Positions 1 to 6,521 of a stretch of DNA of 26,385 bases are shown here, one piece after another. The notes under the pieces are model-generated. The model was not told where the DNA came from. It saw only the letters and a list, made by a program, of their open reading frames with translations, and did not search any database. The position numbers and the translations under genes were made by a program. The DNA lies in NCBI GenBank assembly GCA_910577235.1, contig CAJTMX010000045.1, positions 1-26,385 of the forward strand, written 5' to 3'. Source of the stretch: an uncultured Acetatifactor sp. (lineage in GTDB: Bacteria; Bacillota; Clostridia; Lachnospirales; Lachnospiraceae). Position 1 is the stretch's first letter; the number at the start of each line of letters is the position of its first letter.

Positions 1-27
1 CCGGAAAATCAAAGGATTTTATCTGGT

Positions 28-55
28 TTGGGATGTGGGAAGTTTGAGTTATAAT
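28..55 (+). promoter_or_regulatory. Candidate sigma-A promoter for the first XRE regulator
   Basis: A perfect TATAAT at 50-55 is preceded at 16 bp by TTGGGA (28-33), which matches four of six bases of the -35 consensus. It lies about 47 bp upstream of the start codon at 102, and a GGGGAGCGG-like ribosome binding site lies between. No experimental support; the -35 is weak. Confidence 0.45.
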
Positions 56-101
56 ATTAAAAAGATTCATTGACAATAGTAGTGTATAGGGGAGCGGATT
101 T

Positions 102-554
102 ATGAATATTGGTCAAAAGCTGTTTCAGCTTAGAACATCAAGGGGAATATACCAAAAAGATTTGGCTGAGTATTTGGAGGTGTCAGTGGGCACGATCTCC
201 AACTATGAGAATGGGGTGCACAGCCCGGATCTGAATACGCTGTGTAAGCTTGCGGAGTATTTTCAAGTGTCCACGGACTATCTGTTGGAACTTACGGACA
301 ATGCGGATTCTCTGAAGGATTTAAACCAGCAGTTATCACAGGAGTACACAGTGGGCGGAGCCCTGAATGTCATCCAGGGATTATCCATGCCCGGCCGTCA
401 CGGAATGGTGAAATATATCTCCATGGTTAAAATGTGCGAGGAGATCCCCCAGAGGGAACAGATCATTAACAAGCAGAAACAGCTTATAGATCAACAGGCC
501 CGTGAGATCAGCCAACTGAAAGAGCAGTTAGGTCACAAAGAGCAATATTTGTAA
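102..554 (+). CDS. XRE-family HTH transcriptional regulator with C-terminal coiled coil
   Basis: A DNA-binding regulator of the XRE/cI-type helix-turn-helix family. Residues about 5-62 form the HTH; the recognition region reads roughly VSVGTISNYENG, typical of the family, followed by the usual AEYFQVSTDYLL stretch. Residues about 115-148 are rich in Glu, Gln and Lys with heptad-like spacing and probably form a coiled coil for dimerisation. At 150 aa it is longer than a minimal HTH regulator. The ATG at 102 follows a GGGGAG ribosome binding site. A close paralog follows directly (648-1123), and flagellin comes next, so control of motility or surface genes is plausible. The target is not visible from the sequence. 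Autoregulation is also possible. Confidence 0.88.
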   Translation: MNIGQKLFQLRTSRGIYQKDLAEYLEVSVGTISNYENGVHSPDLNTLCKLAEYFQVSTDYLLELTDNADSLKDLNQQLSQEYTVGGALNVIQGLSMPGRHGMVKYISMVKMCEEIPQREQIINKQKQLIDQQAREISQLKEQLGHKEQYL

Positions 555-570
555 AAATAATGCGAAATCT

Positions 571-612
571 GTTGTGAAACCGGTTGATAACAACTAGAAT
601 TTATATTATGAT
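571..612 (+). promoter_or_regulatory. Candidate promoter and inverted repeat upstream of the second XRE gene
   Basis: TTGATA (584-589) and TATGAT (607-612) are separated by exactly 17 bp, a good sigma-A arrangement. An inverted repeat GTTGT (571-575) / ACAAC (590-594) with a 14-bp spacer flanks the -35 and could be an operator for one of the two XRE regulators. The promoter is moderately supported; the operator role is a guess. Confidence 0.45.
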
Positions 613-647
613 ATTGCATAGGGATTCAAGTTTAGGAGAATTGCAAT

Positions 648-1123
648 ATGAATTTTGGAGAAAAGTTATTTAGGTTGAGAACAGAGCGTGGAATTTTTCA
701 AAAGGAACTGGCGGAATATCTGGAAGTTTCCATCGGCACTATTTCCAATTATGAGAATGGCATCCATTATCCCGATCTGTCGGCCCTGTGCAAATTTGCC
801 GAATACTTCCATGTGTCCACAGACTATCTTTTGGACCTGACAGAGAACGCTATGCCCATCGACAGTCTGAATATTCAGTTGGCAGACGGGTGTACCATAG
901 GCAATGTTCTGAATACCGTAATGGAATTGTCCAGAGACTGGGAAAGTATCTGTCTATGCTCAGGATCTGTGAGGAGATGCCCCAGAAGGAGCAGACCGTC
1001 AGCAGACAAAGGCAGCTGCTCAAACATCAGAAACTGACAATCGAGGAGTTGGAGCATACAGTGGAACAACAGGCCAGGGAGATCACGGCGCTGCGGGAAA
1101 AATTGGGGAAGACAAAAAAATGA
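648..1123 (+). pseudogene. Second XRE-family regulator, frameshifted paralog of the upstream gene
   Basis: The frame from ATG 648 encodes an HTH nearly identical to that of the 102-554 gene (VSIGTISNYENG, then AEYFHVSTDYLLDL) but ends at 1037 after a tail unlike the paralog. The expected tail resumes in the -1 frame from about 947: KYLSMLRICEEMPQKEQ matches KYISMVKMCEEIPQREQ of the upstream protein and runs on as a Glu/Gln-rich coiled coil to the stop at 1121-1123. Restoring one base near 930-950 would give a protein of about 158 aa. No slippery heptamer suited to programmed frameshifting is visible there. A truncated 129-aa protein could still be made and bind DNA. The ribosome binding site is TAGGAGAA at 632-639. 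Confidence 0.65.
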
Positions 1124-1132
1124 AAATACCCC

Positions 1133-1159
1133 TAAAGTATTTTGGGCACTCACCGATAT
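1133..1159 (+). promoter_or_regulatory. Sigma-28 (SigD/FliA) promoter P1 of flagellin
   Basis: TAAA (1133-1136), a 15-bp spacer, then ACCGATAT (1152-1159). This matches the SigD consensus TAAA-N15-GCCGATAT at all but one position. It begins ten bases after the stop of the frameshifted XRE gene and would give a leader of about 280 nt. Confidence 0.75.
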
Positions 1160-1233
1160 ATAGTATGTCGGGAGGACAGGAAGACAAGGAACAGAAAATA
1201 AAAAAAATTTTCGGAGAAATTTCTCAAAAGTTC

Positions 1234-1260
1234 TAAAGTTTTCCGGAAAGCCACCGATAT
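1234..1260 (+). promoter_or_regulatory. Sigma-28 (SigD/FliA) promoter P2 of flagellin
   Basis: TAAAGTTT (1234-1241), 11 bp, then ACCGATAT (1253-1260). The -35 half is a perfect match to the FliA consensus TAAAGTTT and the spacing is exact. It lies 101 bp downstream of the equally spaced P1. Expected transcription start near 1268 gives a leader of about 180 nt before the flagellin ATG. Confidence 0.85.
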
Positions 1261-1407
1261 ACATAACAAGTAAAGCAAATGGACGAAAGTTCAGCGCTTA
1301 CCGCTAATGTAATCGGGAACTGATCCGCACAATCAGGGATAGATTACAGTAACATTTGCCGGGAGAGCGATACGTGCGAATCGAAGGAACGGCAAGCAAA
1401 AATAATT

Positions 1408-1441
1408 CGCCGCAAGGAAGCGGTGTATAAATTCAAGGAGG
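1408..1441 (+). promoter_or_regulatory. CsrA-type hairpin and Shine-Dalgarno region in the flagellin leader
   Basis: The only gene-free stretch above 300 bp (1124-1449) holds the two sigma-28 promoters and this leader. Positions 1408-1413 pair with 1420-1425 (CCGC/GCGG core plus a G-U and a C-G pair) and display the hexaloop AAGGAA. A GGA in a hairpin loop is the classic CsrA binding site. The ribosome binding site AAGGAGG (1435-1441) supplies further GGA triplets, as in the hag leader of Bacillus subtilis, where CsrA blocks translation. Several other GGA triplets lie between 1268 and 1400, and a small hairpin CTGAT/ATCAG occupies 1320-1336. CsrA control is inferred; no csrA gene is in the window. 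Confidence 0.45.
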
Positions 1442-1449
1442 AATATATT

Positions 1450-2265
1450 ATGGTAGTACAACACAACTTACGTGCAGTAAACTCTAACAGAATGCTTGGT
1501 TTAACAGCAGCGACTCAGAGCAAGTCCACTGAGAAATTATCTTCCGGTTACAAGATCAACCGTGCAGCTGACGATGCTGCTGGCTTGGCTATCAGCGAGA
1601 AGATGAGACGTCAGATCAGAGGTCTGACACAGTCCTCCGCTAATGCACAGGATGGTATCTCCATGGTGCAGACAGCAGAAGGTGCTTTGAACGAAGTACA
1701 TGACATGCTGCAGAGACTGAACGAGCTGGCTGTTAAGTCCGCTAACGGAACCAACCAGACTGAGGACCGTAGCTACATCCAGAAGGAAGTAGAGCAGCTG
1801 CAGGCTGAGATTACCAGAACATCCAATGACACCACTTTCAATAAGTTCCAGTTGCTGACCAGCGCTAAGACCATTACGCTGCAGGTTGGTACTGAGAGCG
1901 GTCATGAGATCAAGGTTAATCTGAAGGGTATGAGCGCAACCTCTATCGGCGTTGGCGCTACTGCTGTGAAGATGAGCACTGCTACAGATGCTAAGACTTC
2001 TATCGCTGCTATTGAGAAAGCTATCAAGTCCGTTTCCGAACTGAGAGCTGACCTCGGTGCTGTACAGAACAGACTGGAGCATACCGTTAACAATCTGGAT
2101 AACGTTGTAGAGAACACCACTGCTGCTGAGTCCCGTATCCGTGATACCGATATGGCTACAGAGATGGTTAAGTACTCCAACAACAACATTCTGGCTCAGG
2201 CTGGTCAGGCAATGCTGGCACAGTCCAACCAGGCTAACCAGGGCGTACTTTCCTTACTGCAGTAA
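1450..2265 (+). CDS. fliC: Flagellin, the filament subunit
   Basis: Structural subunit of the flagellar filament, exported by the flagellar type III apparatus. The 271-aa protein has the conserved N-terminal D0/D1 region (MVVQHNLRAVNSNRML, then KLSSGYKINRAADDAAGLAI) and C-terminal D1/D0 region (SRIRDTDMATEMV to GVLSLLQ). The central part (about residues 140-195) is short and rich in Ser and Thr, so it offers possible O-glycosylation sites. The TLR5-recognition stretch LQRLNELAVKSAN (87-99) keeps Q88, R89 and L93. The frame is open from a GTG at 1423, but ATG 1450 is the start because AAGGAGG sits 8 bp upstream and flagellins begin MVVQHN. Codon use is visibly more biased (GCT, AAG, CAG rich) than in neighbours, as expected for high expression. 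Confidence 0.97.
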   Translation: MVVQHNLRAVNSNRMLGLTAATQSKSTEKLSSGYKINRAADDAAGLAISEKMRRQIRGLTQSSANAQDGISMVQTAEGALNEVHDMLQRLNELAVKSANGTNQTEDRSYIQKEVEQLQAEITRTSNDTTFNKFQLLTSAKTITLQVGTESGHEIKVNLKGMSATSIGVGATAVKMSTATDAKTSIAAIEKAIKSVSELRADLGAVQNRLEHTVNNLDNVVENTTAAESRIRDTDMATEMVKYSNNNILAQAGQAMLAQSNQANQGVLSLLQ

Positions 2266-2294
2266 TCGTAAGACCATAGTAAGAGCTATCAGAG

Positions 2295-2324
2295 AGAGGT
2301 TGACGAAAGTCAACCTCTTTTCTT
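2295..2324 (+). terminator. Rho-independent terminator after flagellin
   Basis: A perfect 10-bp stem, AGAGGTTGAC (2295-2304) with GTCAACCTCT (2309-2318), closed by a GAAA tetraloop and followed by TTTTCTT. It lies 30 bp after the flagellin stop and only 26 bp before the next start codon. Confidence 0.93.
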
Positions 2325-2350
2325 ATCAAGACTGAGGTAGGGATTACAGC

Positions 2351-3754
2351 ATGAGTGGACGAATAGATTTTCCAGACGAATTTTTTTGCCCGGAGATACG
2401 TTGCGGCTACCCGGTGGACAGAACGATGAAGACAGTGTGGGCCGCGCAAATTGAGATTTTGGCCCGTATAGCAGAGGTCTGTGAACGGCATGACCTGCGA
2501 TTCTACGCTATGTTTGGCACTCTGTTGGGAGCGGTGCGGCACAAGGGATATATCCCCTGGGACGATGATCTGGATATCGGTATGTTGCGGGAAGATTATA
2601 TGGGGTTTCTGGAGACGGCTAAACAGGAACTTCCCCCGGAGTACCAGATAATCAGTGTATATACGGACCCGGACAGTCTTACATCTATTACCCGGATAGT
2701 CAACGGTAGCCGGATCGATCTGGCAAGACAGCGTATGAAGGAGTATCATGGCTGTCCTTTTGCGGTGGGGATTGATGTATTTCCGCTGGATTATGTTCCG
2801 GCGGCGGAGGAGGCCAGGGCGAAACAGTATGAGTGGCTGCATCTGATTCGGTCGGTATTTCAAAATTCCATGGCATATTCGCAGAAATACGAGCTGGGGC
2901 TTTCAGCACCTGAGATCTCCCAGTGTCGGGAACGGATGGAGTCGGGACTTGAAAAACTGCAAAAGCAATTTCAATTTTCAATAGATGAGACAAAATCTTT
3001 ATCCTGGCAGCTCCTGACCCTGTTTGATCTGGTGGGAATGATGTATGGGGAGCAGGAGTCCGCATATATTACATCGCATCAAATCTCCTGTGATACCGAT
3101 GGTATGTTGTGGAAAAAGGAATGGTTGGCGGAAAGTGTTCCCATGGGCTATGAAAATGTATATTTGCCGGTACCGGTGGGCTGGGACCCTGTTCTGCGGA
3201 TAACATACGGAGATTATATGCGGTTTCCCCGCCGAAAAGTCAATCACGGCGGTTATGCCGATCAGGCGTGGATCTTAAAGGAAAGGGACCTTTGGAGACC
3301 GGAGGAGGAGCCGTGCCCCATACCTGCCTCCAGATCCGGAAATCTGTATCTTCCGATGCGGGCAGATACTCCGGAGCTGCTAAAGGACGGACATAAGCTG
3401 GTGCTGTATAGCACAAGTTTGACGGGAATGCTGCGGGGAGGCGGGAGATATCTACAGAAGATCCGAGATACGATACGGGCCTTTGGCGGGCAGCGGGAAG
3501 TCATTCTCTGGTGGTATCCCCATGATACTGAGGAATGCCAGTACAGAGAGCTGTCTCCGGAGCTTTTTGAGGAGTATGGACAATTGATTCAGGAGTACCG
3601 GGCTGACAGCCGGGGTATTTTGGATCAGACAGATTATATAGAGAGGGCGGTAGAACTGTGCGACGCGTTTTATGGCGATACAGGAGAATTGTATGAGCTG
3701 TTTAGTCAGACAGGAAAACCGATGATGAGGCAGAGCGATGATATCTTTTCCTGA
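2351..3754 (+). CDS. LicD-family phosphotransferase with extra C-terminal domain (copy 1)
   Basis: LicD-family enzymes belong to the nucleotidyltransferase fold and transfer phosphocholine or related phospho-groups from a CDP donor to cell-surface glycans. The signature is clear: FGTLLGAVRHKG (about 55-66), then IPWDDDLD (68-75) with the catalytic Asp cluster D71-D75, and GIDVFPLDY near 140. After the LicD domain, residues about 345-467 form a second domain with ILWWYPHD, CDAFYGD and TGKPMM motifs. It resembles the C-terminal half of TagF/CDP-glycerol transferases (RPHP and SDxxxxDxSS type motifs), but I am unsure of that assignment. The protein is 467 aa, well above a plain LicD. It overlaps the next LicD gene by 17 bp and has no room for its own promoter after the flagellin terminator. 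Substrate unknown. Confidence 0.88.
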   Translation: MSGRIDFPDEFFCPEIRCGYPVDRTMKTVWAAQIEILARIAEVCERHDLRFYAMFGTLLGAVRHKGYIPWDDDLDIGMLREDYMGFLETAKQELPPEYQIISVYTDPDSLTSITRIVNGSRIDLARQRMKEYHGCPFAVGIDVFPLDYVPAAEEARAKQYEWLHLIRSVFQNSMAYSQKYELGLSAPEISQCRERMESGLEKLQKQFQFSIDETKSLSWQLLTLFDLVGMMYGEQESAYITSHQISCDTDGMLWKKEWLAESVPMGYENVYLPVPVGWDPVLRITYGDYMRFPRRKVNHGGYADQAWILKERDLWRPEEEPCPIPASRSGNLYLPMRADTPELLKDGHKLVLYSTSLTGMLRGGGRYLQKIRDTIRAFGGQREVILWWYPHDTEECQYRELSPELFEEYGQLIQEYRADSRGILDQTDYIERAVELCDAFYGDTGELYELFSQTGKPMMRQSDDIFS

Positions 3755-5159
3755 TAATTACTTCGATACGGAAACCAGATGCCGTTTTACGATAGGGAAA
3801 ATGATGAAATCCAACTGGGCGGCACAGTTGGAAGTGCTTGAGTTATTGAAGGAGGTTTGCGCCAGACACAATATTCTCTTTTTCGCGGGGTTTGGTACTT
3901 TGATCGGTGCGGTGCGTCACAAAGGATTTATCCCTTGGGACGATGATATAGATGTGATAATGAAACGTCCGGATTATATGCGCTTTTTGTCCGTGGCCAG
4001 ACAGGAGCTGCCCTCTGAATTTAAAATACTCAGTATGTATTATGAGGAACAGTGGAACGGTTCTTTCTCCAGAATAACAAACACGGACAGTGTATCTGTC
4101 AAGCCGGAACATTTGGCGCGGTATCACGGTTGCCCCTTTATTGTTGGAATTGACATTTTCCCTGTAGATTATTATCCCAAAACATCTCAGGAACAGACGC
4201 TGCAATGGGCGCTCCTGGAGGTTGTCAAGAAGAATATAAACTATTGTGATGAGTTGCTGGAGATGGAGGACCCTGAGAGTGAGGTGGCTCAAATATGCCG
4301 GGAAGGACTGACCCGGGGACTGGAATTACAGTATGAGTATCTGGGTATCACTGTGGATGTAGGCGGGAGTATAGAGAATATCCGTAACCAGCTCTTTCGC
4401 GTTTATGATAAGATATGTATGATGTATCAGGAGGAAGAGTGTGAGGAGGTGGTGTCGTTTCAAGCGAATCTCTCTCACTTAGCGGGACGGTGGAAAAAGG
4501 AGTGGTTTGACAGATCTATTCCTATGGGTTTTGATGTCACTTGGGTTCCTGTACCCATGGAGTATAATAAAGTTCTGAGAGCTACTTTTGGAGACTATCG
4601 CAATCCTGTATATAATCGAGGGGGACATGATTATCCCTATTATAAAAAACAGATAGCATCGCTTGGGGAACGGTGTGTGTGGATACCGGAAGACGGATTG
4701 GAGGCAGGGGAATATAATGAACTCCCCGATTGGGAACAAGTGAGAGAGGAAGGTACCCTTTCCCCAGTGCCCGAAGAGTGGCAGCAACTGCTGCAAAGCT
4801 CCCGGAAAGCCGTGTTGTACGTGACCTCTCTTATGGGGCTGCTGCGGGGAGAGGAGGCATATCTCAAAAAGTTGAGGTCCGCGCTGAAAGCCTTTGGGCA
4901 GCGGCGGGATATAGTGCTGTGGTGGATACCCTGTGAGACGCAAAATTGCCTTTACCGTGAGCATAATCCGGTTCTTTTTGACAATTTTGCCAGTCTTTGC
5001 CGGGAGTACCAAAACAGTGGGTGGGGAATCTATGACGACAGCGGTAATTACGCGAGAGCGGTGGTATGCACTGATGTAATGTACGGAGATTACGGCGAGA
5101 TATATGAACTTTACCGACAGAGCGGCAAACCGGTTTTGATTCAGGACGAGGCGATCTGA
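3738..5159 (+). CDS. LicD-family phosphotransferase with extra C-terminal domain (copy 2)
   Basis: Paralog of the preceding gene, 473 aa, starting inside it (17-bp overlap), so the two are probably translationally coupled. LicD signature: FGTLIGAVRHKG (52-63), IPWDDDID (65-72), MKRPDYMRF and GIDIFPVDYY. The C-terminal domain of the first copy is repeated here (about 355-470): VLYVTSLMGLLRG, IVLWWIP, DVMYGDYGEIYELYRQSGKPV. Predicted to add a phospho-linked substituent to a surface or flagellar glycan. The copies diverge enough in the middle to suggest different acceptors or donors rather than a recent duplication. No signal peptide or membrane segment is visible, so it should act in the cytoplasm on a nucleotide- or lipid-linked intermediate. 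Confidence 0.87.
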   Translation: MISFPDNYFDTETRCRFTIGKMMKSNWAAQLEVLELLKEVCARHNILFFAGFGTLIGAVRHKGFIPWDDDIDVIMKRPDYMRFLSVARQELPSEFKILSMYYEEQWNGSFSRITNTDSVSVKPEHLARYHGCPFIVGIDIFPVDYYPKTSQEQTLQWALLEVVKKNINYCDELLEMEDPESEVAQICREGLTRGLELQYEYLGITVDVGGSIENIRNQLFRVYDKICMMYQEEECEEVVSFQANLSHLAGRWKKEWFDRSIPMGFDVTWVPVPMEYNKVLRATFGDYRNPVYNRGGHDYPYYKKQIASLGERCVWIPEDGLEAGEYNELPDWEQVREEGTLSPVPEEWQQLLQSSRKAVLYVTSLMGLLRGEEAYLKKLRSALKAFGQRRDIVLWWIPCETQNCLYREHNPVLFDNFASLCREYQNSGWGIYDDSGNYARAVVCTDVMYGDYGEIYELYRQSGKPVLIQDEAI

Positions 5160-5208
5160 GAGCAACTGCAATAAGAGCCGAATAGATTTTGGAGGTATAC
5201 AGCACACC

Positions 5209-6387
5209 ATGAATCTGCTTATATATCACAAGGACGATTATCTGTTTCGTGATTTATTGGACATACTTAATCGCGAATCTGTATCATACTCAGTTATCCC
5301 TTGCGTATTTACGGACAAGTATGAAGATCCGGTCTTTTGGGACTGGTGTACGCGGAATATTGATTTCTCCCGATATGACGCGCTGATAGCTGTCAATTAC
5401 CATCCCATATTGGCCAGACTCTGCTATAAAAAAGGTATAAAATACATTGCGTGGTGTTACGATTGCCCTCTGAATGTGGTCTCGGTAGAGGACACGATGG
5501 CTTATGAGACAAACTATGTTTTTCTGTTTGACCGCCAACAATATCAGAGTTATTACAACAGAGGGTTTCGTACGGTGTACCACATGCCTCTGGGAGTGAA
5601 TACTCACCGTTTGGCGGGGCTGAAATATTCTCCCGCAGCGGAGCAAAAATATTCTTGCGAGGTAGGGTTCGTGGGGAATCTTTATGCTTCCAGACTGCAG
5701 GAGATATTAGCGCCCATGAGTCCTTTTTCGCAAGGGTATCTTCAGGCGCTTATGGATGCTCAGTTTTCAATTTATGGTTGTTATCTGCTTGATTCGCTGT
5801 TGACTGATGAATTGCTTCAGCAGATAAACGATACATACAGGGAAAAAGTTTCTGATACAGCATTCGTATTAACTAAGGAAGCGTTAAAATTTGCCATGGC
5901 CAGCGAGATAACCAGAAAGGAGCGCATTATCCTGCTGAATCTGCTGGGGAAAAGGTACAATACGAAGTTTTACTCCTATACCCCGTCGGATTTAATAGAA
6001 AATGCCCTATATTGCGGCTCTGTCAATTATGTAACGGAGATGCCATTTGTTTTTCACTACTCCAAAATAAATCTGAATCCCATAATGCGGAGCATTCAGA
6101 CGGGTATTCCCCTGAGGGCCTTTGATGTAATGGGTGTCGGCGGCTTTTTACTGTCCAGCTGGCAGGAGGAACTTGCCGAAACTTATGTAGACGGAGAGGA
6201 TCTGGTACTGTATGACAGTATTCCGGATGCAATAGAAAAAGCCGCGTTCTATCTATCCCATGAGGATATCCGCATAAAGATAGCTCATTCCGGGCAACAG
6301 AAGACTTTGCAGGAGCATAATCTGCGAAACATATTGGATTTGATGTTAAAAGAGGTTTTTAGAATTAAAGTGCCGCCCAATGTATGA
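5209..6387 (+). CDS. CgeB-like glycosyltransferase (DUF3880 plus GT1-type C-terminal domain)
   Basis: A 392-aa GT-B type glycosyltransferase of the spore-maturation CgeB/DUF3880 group. The N-terminal part (about 1-115) is the DUF3880-like Rossmann half: YDALIAVNYHPIL, then IAWCYDCPLN and NYVFLFDRQQ. The C-terminal part (about 275-385) has INLNPIMRSIQTGIPLRAFDVMGVGGFLLS, split here by its Ile-Gln-Thr-Gly stretch, and EDLVLYDSIPDAIEKAAFYL, the usual donor-binding region of this group. CgeB-like enzymes occur in many clostridial flagellin glycosylation loci, so it is a candidate for attaching the first sugar to flagellin; that role is inferred from position only. The ribosome binding site GGAGG at 5191-5195 lies 13 bp before the ATG, rather far. 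The gene lies 49 bp after the second LicD gene. Confidence 0.85.
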   Translation: MNLLIYHKDDYLFRDLLDILNRESVSYSVIPCVFTDKYEDPVFWDWCTRNIDFSRYDALIAVNYHPILARLCYKKGIKYIAWCYDCPLNVVSVEDTMAYETNYVFLFDRQQYQSYYNRGFRTVYHMPLGVNTHRLAGLKYSPAAEQKYSCEVGFVGNLYASRLQEILAPMSPFSQGYLQALMDAQFSIYGCYLLDSLLTDELLQQINDTYREKVSDTAFVLTKEALKFAMASEITRKERIILLNLLGKRYNTKFYSYTPSDLIENALYCGSVNYVTEMPFVFHYSKINLNPIMRSIQTGIPLRAFDVMGVGGFLLSSWQEELAETYVDGEDLVLYDSIPDAIEKAAFYLSHEDIRIKIAHSGQQKTLQEHNLRNILDLMLKEVFRIKVPPNV

Positions 6388-6517
6388 GTATTCCTGGTTT
6401 ATCCAGCGGATCAAGGATTATCAGACGCTCAGGATATTTTTGGTCTGCCGGAGGCTCTGGGCGAGATTAAATAAAGAATCTGTCCATCTGTATTTGCGGA
6501 CGAATTTAAAGAAATGA
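6380..6517 (+). CDS. Possible small ORF, 45 aa, basic; unknown
   Basis: An ATG at 6380 overlaps the end of the glycosyltransferase gene by 8 bp, and the frame runs to TGA 6515-6517, seven bases before the third LicD gene. It fills the gap exactly. The product is Arg/Lys/Tyr/Leu-rich (it begins MYEYSWFIQRIKDY and ends LRTNLKK) with no recognised domain, signal peptide or membrane segment. The overlapping arrangement would fit translational coupling. It could equally be a chance frame or the remnant tail of a deleted gene. Confidence 0.3.
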   Translation: MYEYSWFIQRIKDYQTLRIFLVCRRLWARLNKESVHLYLRTNLKK

Positions 6518-6521
6518 GGAA

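Noticed and set aside
925..955. Programmed -1 frameshifting in the second XRE gene
   Set aside because: No X-XXY-YYZ slippery heptamer in the zero frame and no clear stimulatory structure; a simple indel explains it better.
788..1123. A separate gene beginning at 788 in the second frame
   Set aside because: Its first 50 codons are an out-of-frame reading of the HTH; only the part after about 947 is homologous to the paralog, so it is the tail of the frameshifted regulator.
1423..1449. Nine extra residues at the flagellin N-terminus from GTG 1423
   Set aside because: The stretch contains the Shine-Dalgarno sequence for ATG 1450, and flagellins begin MVVQHN.
1537..2189. Long antisense reading frames opposite flagellin
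   Set aside because: They mirror the biased codon use of a highly expressed gene; composition is not protein-like and no ribosome binding site precedes them.
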